Shown here: positions 42,583 to 51,714 of the stretch, piece by piece
How positions within the stretch are numbered: position 1 is the first letter of the stretch
Layout: every line of letters starts with the position of its first letter
NCBI RefSeq assembly: GCF_003860135.1
Contig: NZ_RQYN01000012.1
Location: 1 to 63,845 of the forward strand
Direction of reading: 5' to 3'
Origin: Tannerella forsythia
GTDB lineage: Bacteria; Bacteroidota; Bacteroidia; Bacteroidales; Tannerellaceae
DNA length: 63,845 nucleotides
Made by a program: the position numbers and the translations under genes
Notes under the pieces: generated by a model
Database searches by the model: none
What the model was told of the DNA's origin: nothing
What the model saw: only the letters and a program-made list of their open reading frames with translations

Positions 42583-45500
42583 TTAGAATGTCATTTTCAG
42601 TCCCAGTGAAACTTTTTTCACGTTCGAATAAAAAGCGCCTCGCGTATCGGAGGGTGATTCGGGGTCTAATCCGTCCAGTCCGGAGAAAGTCAGCAAATTC
42701 TCACCCGACACAAAAACTTTCAATCTGTCGATACCTGCTTTGCTAAGCAACTGCTTGGGAAGCGTATATCCGAATGAGATATTTTTCAGACGGACATACG
42801 AAGCGTCTTGCAGCCAGAATGACGACACAGCATAGTTCGTCTGTGAGTTTCTGGTGATACGCGGATACGAAGCATTGTGATTCTCCGGTGTCCAGCGGTC
42901 GAGGTGTCTTTTGAGTACTTTTCCACTGTTGAAAAAAGAATAGGCTGCTTCCATCGTATAATACGCATCGACGTCGAATGCCCCTTGCCAAAGCATCGAG
43001 AAGTCAAAATCTTTATAATAGAGGCCCACGTTTAATCCGCCGGTCCAGCTCGGGAAGTTTTTACCGATCACCCTGCGGTCGTCACCGGCCGTGATTTTTC
43101 CGTCTCTATTCAGGTCTTCGTATTTAATGTCTCCGAGCTTTTCACGTCCCAAACGTTTAGGATGATTCTTCAACTCTTCTTCGGTATTGAAATAGCCGTC
43201 GGCCACGAATCCGTAGAACGAGCCGATGGGATGTCCTTCCAGACGCCAGATCTTTTTGTTATCCGGGTCTTCACCTTCGGTACCGAACATATCGGTAATC
43301 TCGTTCTTCACGTAAGCCACATTGAAATTAACGGTATATCTAAAATCTTTGTTAATCCGATTGTTGTGGAAAATGCTCAAATCGAATCCGGTGTTCTCCA
43401 CATTTCCGGCATTCTGTGCCGGAGGATTCATCCCAACTACTCCCTGAATAGGCAGATAAAGCAACATGTCGTTCGTACGTTTTTTGTAAAGCGACAGTTC
43501 GAAACCGATCATGTTGTTAAGGAATGCGGCTTCAAGTCCCAACTCGTAGTTGGTTACGGTCGCCCATTTCAGGTTCGGATTCACGTAGCGTGACTCATGC
43601 ACCGTCGAGTAAAGCGTATTGCCGAACATTGTCAAGTGATCCTTATCATTATAAGCATACGTGGGAACAGCCGGATAGATATCGTTATTTTTCAATTCTT
43701 CGTTACCGGTTCTACCCCATCCCAGACGCAACTTAAGGTTGCTCAGCCAATCCAAGCGGTCTTTGATAAATGCTTCTTCTGACAGTCTCCATCCGGCCGA
43801 GAAAGCAGGGAATAGCCCCCAACGATTGTCCTTCGGGAAGCGCGACGAAGCGTCGGCACGCATATTGGCTTCGAACAGGTATTTGTTCTCGTAGTCATAC
43901 TGAACGCGTCCGAAATACGAAAGACGTGCCGTTTCATATCCGCCATCGAGATTTTTCTGTGACGAAGCATCGAGCGTGTTAAGCGATTCGGGAAGATCAT
44001 CGCTTCCGCCGCCGGAGCGGCTCGTTTCGGTGTATCGATACGTATATTCCACCTGTTCGGCACCTGCCAAAAGGCCAATCGTATGCTTGCCGAACGTTTT
44101 ATTATAGTTGGCCAGCAACTGCGACGTGTACCAGTTCCAATTATAATAGTTGTGATGTCCTTCACGCTTGCCCGAATCGAATGTTCCGTAACTCCAGTGT
44201 CTCTTGAATTTGCGTTGATCGCGAGCGTCGTGACGCAACGAGAAAAGTCCTTTGATACTCAAGCCTCCGATCGGAGTCAGCGTAAGGTAAGCCGTTGCAT
44301 TCAGTTGTTGATCTATCTGACGGTAAAGCCCTGTTCGTCCCTGATGAGCAACCGGATTATTCAGGTTGTTATAACTGAATTTCCCGTCTTTGTCATAAAT
44401 CCCTAACGTGGGGGGAATACGGTTCACGTATTGCAGTAACGACGCGAATCCTTCAAATTCGTCCTGATCGGTTCCGCGATAGGCCGAAGCATTCATTCCT
44501 ACGCTTACCCACTTGTTGATCTTCGAATCGAGATTGATACGTCCGTTATACCGGTCGTAGCTTTTTTCCTGCGACAATCCGTCCTGAAAGAGATAAGCCA
44601 ACGAGGCCATATACGTCGTACTTTCGGATCCGCCGCTGATGGATACGTTATGTTGAGTTTCCATCGCACTCTTTTTCATCACCGCATTGTACCAGTCGGT
44701 ATCGGGATGACCGATCGGATCGGAACCATCGCGGAATTTCCGGATATCATCGTCCGAGAACGGAAGCGGAGCGTTCGGATTTTCGTTGCGTGTGGCTTCG
44801 TTGTACAAGACGGCATAGTCGGCCGCTCCGAGGAAATTGAGACGGGCCGTAGGACTTGCCCACGACACCAACCCGGAGTAATTCACACGTGCTCGCTCTC
44901 CGGTCTTTCCCTTCTTGGTGGTGATCAAGATGACCCCATTGGCTGCCTGCACACCATAGATAGCCGATGAAGCCGCATCTTTCAAAACAGAAATCGACTC
45001 GATATCCTGCGGATCGATTGAGTTCATGCTTCCCGGCACACCGTCGACAATCACCAGCGGACTGGCCGCATTAATCGAGTTCTTACCGCGGATGGTGATC
45101 GTTCCCGTCTGGGCTCCCGGCGCACCGGAATTCTGAATCGTCGTTACTCCGGGCATCGTTCCGGCCAATGCGGCAGAAACACTCGCCACCGGACGCGCTT
45201 CAAGCGCTTCGGCCTGAAGCGAGGCAACGGAACCCGTTAAGTTCGCCTTCTTCTGTACACCATACCCTACGACTACGACTTCGTCCAGCACCTTGTCGTC
45301 AGACTTCATCGTCACGTCGATCGTTGTCCGTCCGGCCACCGCCACAGTTTGGGTTTGCATCCCCATATAGCTGAACGTAAGTTTGCCTTGGGAAGGCACA
45401 TTCTCCAATACATACTTCCCGTCGATATCGGTAATCGTACCGATCGTGCGGTTATTCTCTACCACAACGGATGCTCCGATAACGGTTAAACCCGTATCGT

Positions 45501-45612
45501 CCATCACCGTACCACGTACGGTAATGGTCTGAGCAAACGCACCCAACGATACTGTCCACAGCAAGGCAAACAGTATTCCTTTCCATTTACAAATTGAATG
45601 TTTACGTTTCAT
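42583..45612 (-). CDS. SusC/RagA-type TonB-dependent transporter (second pair)
   Basis: 1009 residues from ATG 45612. Signal peptide to GAFA-Q, then the N-terminal carboxypeptidase-D-like domain (TVRGTVMDDTGLTVIGASVV), the TonB-box region DEVVVVGYGVQKKANLTGSV, plug motif YGVQAANGVILITTKKG, and a barrel ending KKVSLGLKMTF. It imports oligosaccharides together with the SusD at 40929. Its leader contains a 20-bp palindrome and a C10 tract. The frame is open upstream to 45651 but that part lacks signal-peptide logic. Confidence 0.94.
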   Translation of the reverse strand: MKRKHSICKWKGILFALLWTVSLGAFAQTITVRGTVMDDTGLTVIGASVVVENNRTIGTITDIDGKYVLENVPSQGKLTFSYMGMQTQTVAVAGRTTIDVTMKSDDKVLDEVVVVGYGVQKKANLTGSVASLQAEALEARPVASVSAALAGTMPGVTTIQNSGAPGAQTGTITIRGKNSINAASPLVIVDGVPGSMNSIDPQDIESISVLKDAASSAIYGVQAANGVILITTKKGKTGERARVNYSGLVSWASPTARLNFLGAADYAVLYNEATRNENPNAPLPFSDDDIRKFRDGSDPIGHPDTDWYNAVMKKSAMETQHNVSISGGSESTTYMASLAYLFQDGLSQEKSYDRYNGRINLDSKINKWVSVGMNASAYRGTDQDEFEGFASLLQYVNRIPPTLGIYDKDGKFSYNNLNNPVAHQGRTGLYRQIDQQLNATAYLTLTPIGGLSIKGLFSLRHDARDQRKFKRHWSYGTFDSGKREGHHNYYNWNWYTSQLLANYNKTFGKHTIGLLAGAEQVEYTYRYTETSRSGGGSDDLPESLNTLDASSQKNLDGGYETARLSYFGRVQYDYENKYLFEANMRADASSRFPKDNRWGLFPAFSAGWRLSEEAFIKDRLDWLSNLKLRLGWGRTGNEELKNNDIYPAVPTYAYNDKDHLTMFGNTLYSTVHESRYVNPNLKWATVTNYELGLEAAFLNNMIGFELSLYKKRTNDMLLYLPIQGVVGMNPPAQNAGNVENTGFDLSIFHNNRINKDFRYTVNFNVAYVKNEITDMFGTEGEDPDNKKIWRLEGHPIGSFYGFVADGYFNTEEELKNHPKRLGREKLGDIKYEDLNRDGKITAGDDRRVIGKNFPSWTGGLNVGLYYKDFDFSMLWQGAFDVDAYYTMEAAYSFFNSGKVLKRHLDRWTPENHNASYPRITRNSQTNYAVSSFWLQDASYVRLKNISFGYTLPKQLLSKAGIDRLKVFVSGENLLTFSGLDGLDPESPSDTRGAFYSNVKKVSLGLKMTF

Positions 45613-45857
45613 TCTTTCATTGTTTTTAATAAATACTATGTTGTTGTTCAAATAATATGACAGGTAAATTCGATGTTTGGCGCATCAACCGGCCTCTCCT
45701 TTCTCGACCAAACAAAAAAGAAGGGACTATCGCATCAGACAGTACAGAAAAATTCGGTCTGCGCGATATCAGAAAAAAGAAATTCGGTTCAGAAAATAAA
45801 GCGGAAACGTCGGTTGAAAAACCGACCAAAAGGTTAAATAAGGTTACCCCCCCCCCG

Positions 45858-45877
45858 TTAATATTTGCAAATATTAA
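45858..45877. promoter_or_regulatory. perfect 20-bp palindrome in the SusC leader
   Basis: TTAATATTTGCAAATATTAA is its own exact reverse complement, 246 bases before the SusC start and next to a run of ten C. It could be an operator for a dimeric regulator or, since it lies downstream of the candidate promoter box, an RNA hairpin. Confidence 0.5.
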
Positions 45878-45914
45878 TTGAGATGAAGACTTCGTGAAGC
45901 ACTTCCATGATGTG

Positions 45915-45922
45915 CAAAAGTA
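45915..45922 (-). promoter_or_regulatory. candidate -7 box for the second SusC-SusD operon
   Basis: Minus-strand TACTTTTG matches TAnnTTTG. It would give a leader of about 300 bases containing the palindrome and the poly-G (minus-strand) tract. No TTTG box at standard spacing. Confidence 0.4.
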
Positions 45923-46388
45923 TCTATTTCTACGTATCAGCATCGTCTCTTACTTCGTACGATTCACTTTTATTTCAAGCTGTTTTTTTTAGAGTCGACA
46001 AAGATATTCATTTCTTTTTAAAAATAAAATAACAACCACACATGCTATATAACATGTTTTCGACTGGAGTCAGAGAATTGAAAAGAGAATTTATGTTGTA
46101 TTCCTTATTACAATATATAATCTTGCTCTTTGTTCACCCAACGACTTACCCAGCCTCTTGTTTTTTTACAAAAAACATCACGTGATGCAATGTTGTCCTA
46201 AATAAATTATGAGCGAGGGGTACCCCGTTAAGGTATAAAGCCCAACGAAAAAAATAAGAGTTTTAATCCCCCTTGGCTCTTAATTGTTGTCATCCGGAGG
46301 CGGTGTGAAAGGTTCGTTAAGCCACTTTTCAAGATTAATTTTGGCAAAACATTGTCAAATTTATATAACACTACCATCTTTACTAAAA

Positions 46389-46878
46389 AAACTATCGATT
46401 GTCCAAGATGTGGAAGCATAAATCATCGTAAAGATTGCATTGAGGGTTGCTTTACCACAAAAAGAGGAGCCCGTTTCAGTTATTGAATTAGATGAGATGC
46501 ACACATATATCGGTTCAAAAAAAACTACTGCCGGGTATGAATTGCTGTTGATCGATTTGGAAAACGATTTATCTCTTTTGTCTGTGGAGACAGAAGCACA
46601 GATACGGGAGTAAAGCTTTGGAAGAAGATAAAAAACATTCCTGCATTAGTGTATTATTCTGACAATTGAACTAGTTATAAAGATTTCTCCCTCATGCAAA
46701 ACATATTCGAACAAAGACAGAAACTTATACAGTCGAAGATTACAATAGTAGAATAAGGCATTATTTAGCAAGGTTCAAACGAAAAGGAAAGTGTTATAGC
46801 AAAGCGAAACACATAATAGAAATATCCCTAAAACTTCTTTTTCTAAAGCTAAACAATGAAATAACTATATATGTTTAA
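46389..46878 (+). pseudogene. decayed IS1-family transposase
   Basis: Translating by eye across frames gives an IS1-like transposase. First comes an InsA-like zinc-finger start, TIDCPRCGSINHRKDC (from 46391). After a frame change come ELDEMHTYIGSKK (first catalytic Asp region of InsB), an in-frame TAA near 46611, PALVYYSDN with a TGA, and, after a second frame change, LPHAKHIRTKTETY then SRIRHYLARFKRKGKCYSK, matching the IS1 C-terminus. At least two stops and two frameshifts make it dead. I could not identify terminal inverted repeats or a target duplication. Composition is strongly AT-rich. Confidence 0.82.
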
Positions 46879-46935
46879 CAACGCCAATAAAACTATAGAA
46901 ACCTACCCCCCCCAAAAAAAGCTTAAGTACATTTA

Positions 46936-47442
46936 TCAACTTTCACAAATAAGCTTATTTCTTTCTATTTCATTATACAAAGCTTCTATGTCTTCCTTTC
47001 TTATATGATCAAAACGATGTAAGCATTTGCCTTTTTGTGATGATAATAACAATGTACGTTTTTCTTTATCAATGCTCCATGCTTCAATATTTTCCCAACT
47101 AAGTTTCCAACGAAATGGACAAACAATTTCATTCGTTTTAAATACAAGCATATTCGTTTTAAAAAACAGTATATCTATCCATAATAACATACCCATCCAC
47201 AAAATAGATAAAGCAATGATTAGAATCGCATTTTCCACATATTTTATAACAAAATACAACCCCAAGAAACAAACTATTCCCATGGATGTTTCCAAAAATG
47301 ATTTCATCTCACTTTTTTCAGCAACAAAGCATTTGAACCTCTTAAAACCCTTATATACAATAAAGTGGATTGCTATAAGCAAAAACAATGCACAAAAAAC
47401 ATAATAAATAGAAGTTCCCATAATAATCGATATTAAAATCAT
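46936..47442 (-). CDS. AT-rich hypothetical membrane protein
   Basis: 168 residues. Hydrophobic segments at about 1-30 (MILISIIMGTSIYYVFCALF), 55-72 and 74-95, then a C-terminal soluble part (FKTNEIVCPFRWKLSWENIEAWSIDKEKRTL) reminiscent of YcxB/PH-like domains. A hand-counted 60-base line is about 30% GC, far below its neighbours, and the gene borders the IS1 remnant, so recent acquisition is likely. Lacks good family evidence; could be a genuine small envelope protein. Confidence 0.6.
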   Translation of the reverse strand: MILISIIMGTSIYYVFCALFLLIAIHFIVYKGFKRFKCFVAEKSEMKSFLETSMGIVCFLGLYFVIKYVENAILIIALSILWMGMLLWIDILFFKTNMLVFKTNEIVCPFRWKLSWENIEAWSIDKEKRTLLLSSQKGKCLHRFDHIRKEDIEALYNEIERNKLICES

Positions 47443-47640
47443 ATTTTATCGCACGAAAGATAAGAAAAAAAGAGAAATAACTCTATCTTACACTCTAATT
47501 TTTAACTCGTAACGCTTATTATTATCAAAAACTCACAACACACATTATTAAATTAGTATATGTTGTGAATTTTTGATTTAAAATATTTCCACTCATTACG
47601 AATCTATCGATATCGTAATTTTGATGTTTCTGCGATTTCT

Positions 47641-49068
47641 CTACAGTTTTTCAATCGGTCGATATTTCGGTACAAGGCTTTTCATCACCACCCAACCAAT
47701 CAGATAGGCTACGGCGCAAACACAGAAGATGATAAAATAACCGGCCGGTTTACCTTCGAAGCCGAAGCATTGCAGATTCGTCTCACCGGCATACACGAAA
47801 AGTTTACCGGCCGACTTCTGAAGGATCAGCGAGCCGATGCCTCCTGCCATACCACCGATACCAGTCACGGATGCGATGGCCGACTTGGGAAACATATCGC
47901 CGATGGTCGAAAAAATATTGGCCGACCACGATTGATGTGCCGCCCCTCCAAGTCCGATCAAGATAACGGGGAACCATGGGGAGATCGTACCTAACGGTTG
48001 TGCCATCAGCACAATCAGAGGTATGAAGGCAAAGATAAGCATGGCCTGCATTCTCGCGGCATACGGATTCTTCCCGGTCTTGTCGATAATGATAGTCGGC
48101 AGTTTACCCCCATAAACCGAGAGCATCGTAATAGCATAGAGCGTAAAGATAAGCGCCATACCGAGTCCGTCGGTCGTTTTGATACCGAATTGCGTGTTCA
48201 GATAAGACGGAATCCAGAAGAGGAAGAACCACCACACGCCATCGGTCATAAACTTACCGAACGCGAAAGCCCACGTCTGTCGGTGCATAAAACAACGGGC
48301 AAACGAGCTTTTCTCTTCCGACACATCGGCGGACTGACTGTCCGTTTCTTTATCCGAAAGAATATAGTCGAGTTCGGCCTGATTGACACGCGCGTTCTTC
48401 TCCGGTTTTTCATACATAAAAACCCAGAATCCCATCCATACGAACCCCAATGCTCCGATGATGATAAAAGCCATTTCCCAGCCGAACGCTTTGGCCAGAG
48501 GAGGAATAGACAGCGGAGCGATCAACGCGCCGATCGACGCACCGGCGTTAAAGATGCTCGTGGCATAGGCGCGGTCTTTCTTCGGAAAATATTCGGCCGT
48601 CACTTTGATGGCTGCGGGGAAGTTGCCGGCCTCACCGATCGCCAACACACAACGTGCGATGATAAAAGCGTACATGCTCACCGTAGCGATAACGACAGCG
48701 ATATCGCCTGTAGCCTGTGCCAATTCGGCTGCTGAGGCGAGTCCGGTGTATTGCTCGGTAACGATGCCGCACAACGCATGAATACACGCTCCTGCCGACC
48801 AGACGCCAATAGCCCACAAGAAGCCTTTCTTACTTCCCAGCCAGTCGACAAACCGGCCGGCAAAAAGCATCGAGACGGCATAGACGAGCGAGAACAGCCC
48901 TGTGATCGTTCCGTAATGATCTTCGTTCCAATGAAATTCGGGCTTGATAAATTCATCCCATGTGAGCGACAACACTTGCCGGTCTAAGTAATTGATCGTC
49001 GTTGCAAAGAAAAGCAACGCGCAGATCACCCACCTGTAATTTGTCTTTTGTTCGTTTCTCATGTTCAT
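47641..49068 (-). CDS. MFS hexuronate-type transporter (ACS family)
   Basis: 475 residues, twelve membrane segments. The start NYRWVICALLFFATTINYLDRQVLS and the loop AGRFVDWLGSKKGF are the ACS-family (ExuT/GudP-like) signature; the second half has FMTDGVWWFFLFWIPSYL. It should import hexuronates or their unsaturated/keto forms across the inner membrane by proton symport. Last gene of the large operon, 48 bases after KDPG aldolase, so it is the inner-membrane step between periplasmic depolymerisation and cytoplasmic catabolism. Confidence 0.9.
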   Translation of the reverse strand: MNMRNEQKTNYRWVICALLFFATTINYLDRQVLSLTWDEFIKPEFHWNEDHYGTITGLFSLVYAVSMLFAGRFVDWLGSKKGFLWAIGVWSAGACIHALCGIVTEQYTGLASAAELAQATGDIAVVIATVSMYAFIIARCVLAIGEAGNFPAAIKVTAEYFPKKDRAYATSIFNAGASIGALIAPLSIPPLAKAFGWEMAFIIIGALGFVWMGFWVFMYEKPEKNARVNQAELDYILSDKETDSQSADVSEEKSSFARCFMHRQTWAFAFGKFMTDGVWWFFLFWIPSYLNTQFGIKTTDGLGMALIFTLYAITMLSVYGGKLPTIIIDKTGKNPYAARMQAMLIFAFIPLIVLMAQPLGTISPWFPVILIGLGGAAHQSWSANIFSTIGDMFPKSAIASVTGIGGMAGGIGSLILQKSAGKLFVYAGETNLQCFGFEGKPAGYFIIFCVCAVAYLIGWVVMKSLVPKYRPIEKL

Positions 49069-49116
49069 ATTCTACTCCTTTACTACCTTTTACTACTTTA
49101 ACTATCCTACTCTTTT

Positions 49117-49809
<693 letters not shown>

Positions 49810-49813
49810 TTAC

Positions 49814-50605
49814 TTAAGGCTGCTTGCCGATGTAAGCAAGGATGCCTCCGTCGACATAGAGGATGTGGCCGTTCACGAAGTCCGAAGCGTTGGAAGCCAA
49901 AAAGACAGCAGGCCCGGCCAAATCGTCGGGTGTTCCCCATCGTGCGGCCGGCGTCTTGGCAATGATGAAAGAATCGAACGGATGGCGCGAACCGTCGGGC
50001 TGTAGTTCACGCAGCGGCGCCGTTTGCGGTGTGGCGATGTAGCCCGGCCCGATGCCGTTACATTGAATATTATACTGTCCATATTCCGAGGCAATATTCC
50101 GTGTCAGCATTTTCAGTCCTCCTTTGGCGGCAGCATAAGCCGATACGGTTTCACGTCCCAATTCACTCATCATCGAGCAGATATTGATAATCTTTCCGTG
50201 TCCTTTTTTGATCATGGCCGGAATAACCGCCTTGGCCACAATAAACGGAGCATTCAGATCGATGTCGATCACTTGTCGAAACTCTTCGGCGCTCATCTCA
50301 TGCATCGGGATGCGTTTGATGATACCGGCGTTGTTGACCAGGATGTCGATCGTTCCCACTTCCTTCTCTATTTGTGCCACCATCGCGTTGACCGCCTTTT
50401 CGTCGGTCACATCGCAGATGTATCCTTTAGCCTCTATCCCGGCTTCTTGATACGCTTTTAATCCTTTGTCGACAAACTCCTGTTTCAGATCGTTAAAGAC
50501 GATGGTCGCTCCCGCTCCGGCTAATGCCGACGCTATCGCGAAACCGATACCGTAAGATGCTCCTGTTACGAGCGCAACCTTACCTTCTAATGTAAACTGT
50601 TCCAT
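49814..50605 (-). CDS. kduD: 2-dehydro-3-deoxy-D-gluconate 5-dehydrogenase
   Basis: 263-residue SDR. TGASYGIGFAIA (cofactor), NNAGIIKRIPMHEM, Ser144 in NICSMMSELG and Tyr157-x3-Lys161 (YAAAK) are present, then GPGYIATPQTAPLREL and VDGGILAYIGKQP at the end. The IIKRIP and TAPLRE words are typical of KduD/gluconate 5-dehydrogenases. It reduces 2,5-diketo-3-deoxygluconate, the product of KduI, to KDG. Only 30 bases separate it from the kinase gene. Confidence 0.92.
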   Translation of the reverse strand: MEQFTLEGKVALVTGASYGIGFAIASALAGAGATIVFNDLKQEFVDKGLKAYQEAGIEAKGYICDVTDEKAVNAMVAQIEKEVGTIDILVNNAGIIKRIPMHEMSAEEFRQVIDIDLNAPFIVAKAVIPAMIKKGHGKIINICSMMSELGRETVSAYAAAKGGLKMLTRNIASEYGQYNIQCNGIGPGYIATPQTAPLRELQPDGSRHPFDSFIIAKTPAARWGTPDDLAGPAVFLASNASDFVNGHILYVDGGILAYIGKQP

Positions 50606-50634
50606 ATCGTTTTATTTTTTGTTATTTGGATATA

Positions 50635-51675
50635 TTATCTTATGACTCTGCCCGAACCGTCACCTTTCATCAACTGCTCCACCTCAGCGACCGACACGAG
50701 GTTAAAATCTCCGTAAACGGTATGCTTCAGACACGACGCCGCCACGGCAAAATCGAGCGCCTGCTGATCGTCGTTCGGGTAGGTGATCAAGCCGTAGATC
50801 AGTCCGCCCATAAAAGAGTCGCCCCCTCCTACTCGATCTACGATATGCGTAATGTCGTATCGACGCGATGCATACAGTTTGTCCGAATATAAACATCCTC
50901 CCCACGTATTGTGGTTGGCGTTGATCGATCCGCGCAGAGTGATAATGACCTTCCGGGCACGCGGAAATCTCCGCATCAACTGCCGACAGACGGACTCGAA
51001 CTCTCCGGCCTCCAGTTGACCTCCGGTATACTCGGCCTGAAAACCGTCCGGCTGGATGCCGAAAACTTTCTCGGCATCTTCCTCGTTTCCGAGAATGACA
51101 TCACAGCCTTCCACAAGCGCGGGCATGACTTCTGAAGCTTTTTTCCCGTATTTCCATAAATTCTTCCGGTAATTCAAGTCACACGAAACGGTAACGCCCA
51201 TCTCATTGGCCGTCCGTATCGCTTCGAGGCATGCGTCGGCCGCGCCCTGCGAGAGGGCCGGCGTAATACCTGTCCAATGAAACCACTGTGCATCCTTCAG
51301 CACTTCTTTCCAGTCGATCATTCCCGGCGTAATCTCGGCCATGGCAGATCCGGCACGGTCGTACACGACTTTCGAAGGCCGTGCTACCGCTCCCGTTTCC
51401 AGAAAATAGATACCTACGCGATTACCCCCTCGAAGGATGTGCCGTACCCCCACATTGCATTTTCGCAGTTCGGAGATGCACCATTCGGCAATCTCATTTT
51501 GAGGTAGACGTGTAATGAACTCAACGGGGATGCCGTAATTAGCGAGTGACACGGCGACATTGGCTTCGCCTCCACCGAATGTGGCCCCGAGAGCGGTAGA
51601 CTGGATAAACCGCAAATAATTCGGAGTCGCTAAACGAAGCATGATTTCTCCGAAGGTGATGACTTTCTTTTGCAT
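50635..51675 (-). CDS. kdgK: 2-dehydro-3-deoxygluconokinase
   Basis: 346-residue PfkB kinase phosphorylating KDG to KDPG. MLRLATPNYLRFIQS near the N-terminus, FGGGEANVAVSLANYGIP, DLNYRKNLWKYGKKA, LGNEEDAEKVFGI and the ATP/anion-hole motif DRVGGGDSFMGGLIYG (Asp base) are all KdgK-like. It is a paralogue of the kinase at 20083, which keeps the DLNYR and GGGD blocks. Lies between the lyase and KduD genes. Confidence 0.93.
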   Translation of the reverse strand: MQKKVITFGEIMLRLATPNYLRFIQSTALGATFGGGEANVAVSLANYGIPVEFITRLPQNEIAEWCISELRKCNVGVRHILRGGNRVGIYFLETGAVARPSKVVYDRAGSAMAEITPGMIDWKEVLKDAQWFHWTGITPALSQGAADACLEAIRTANEMGVTVSCDLNYRKNLWKYGKKASEVMPALVEGCDVILGNEEDAEKVFGIQPDGFQAEYTGGQLEAGEFESVCRQLMRRFPRARKVIITLRGSINANHNTWGGCLYSDKLYASRRYDITHIVDRVGGGDSFMGGLIYGLITYPNDDQQALDFAVAASCLKHTVYGDFNLVSVAEVEQLMKGDGSGRVIR

Positions 51676-51714
51676 ACTGAATATATCTATCTTGTATTGT
51701 GACGAATGAAAAAA

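Larger units (their letters stand above)
45613..46388. other. long leader/upstream region of the second SusC gene
   Basis: About 780 bases with no credible gene. It holds a ten-C run (45847-45856), a perfect 20-bp palindrome (45858-45877) and a minus-strand -7 box at 45915. The stretch from 45960 to 46388 is AT-rich and merges into the decayed insertion element. Confidence 0.6.

Noticed and set aside
46228-46419. 63-codon minus-strand frame left of the IS1 remnant
   Set aside because: Lies partly over the decayed transposase on the opposite strand, with no recognisable features.
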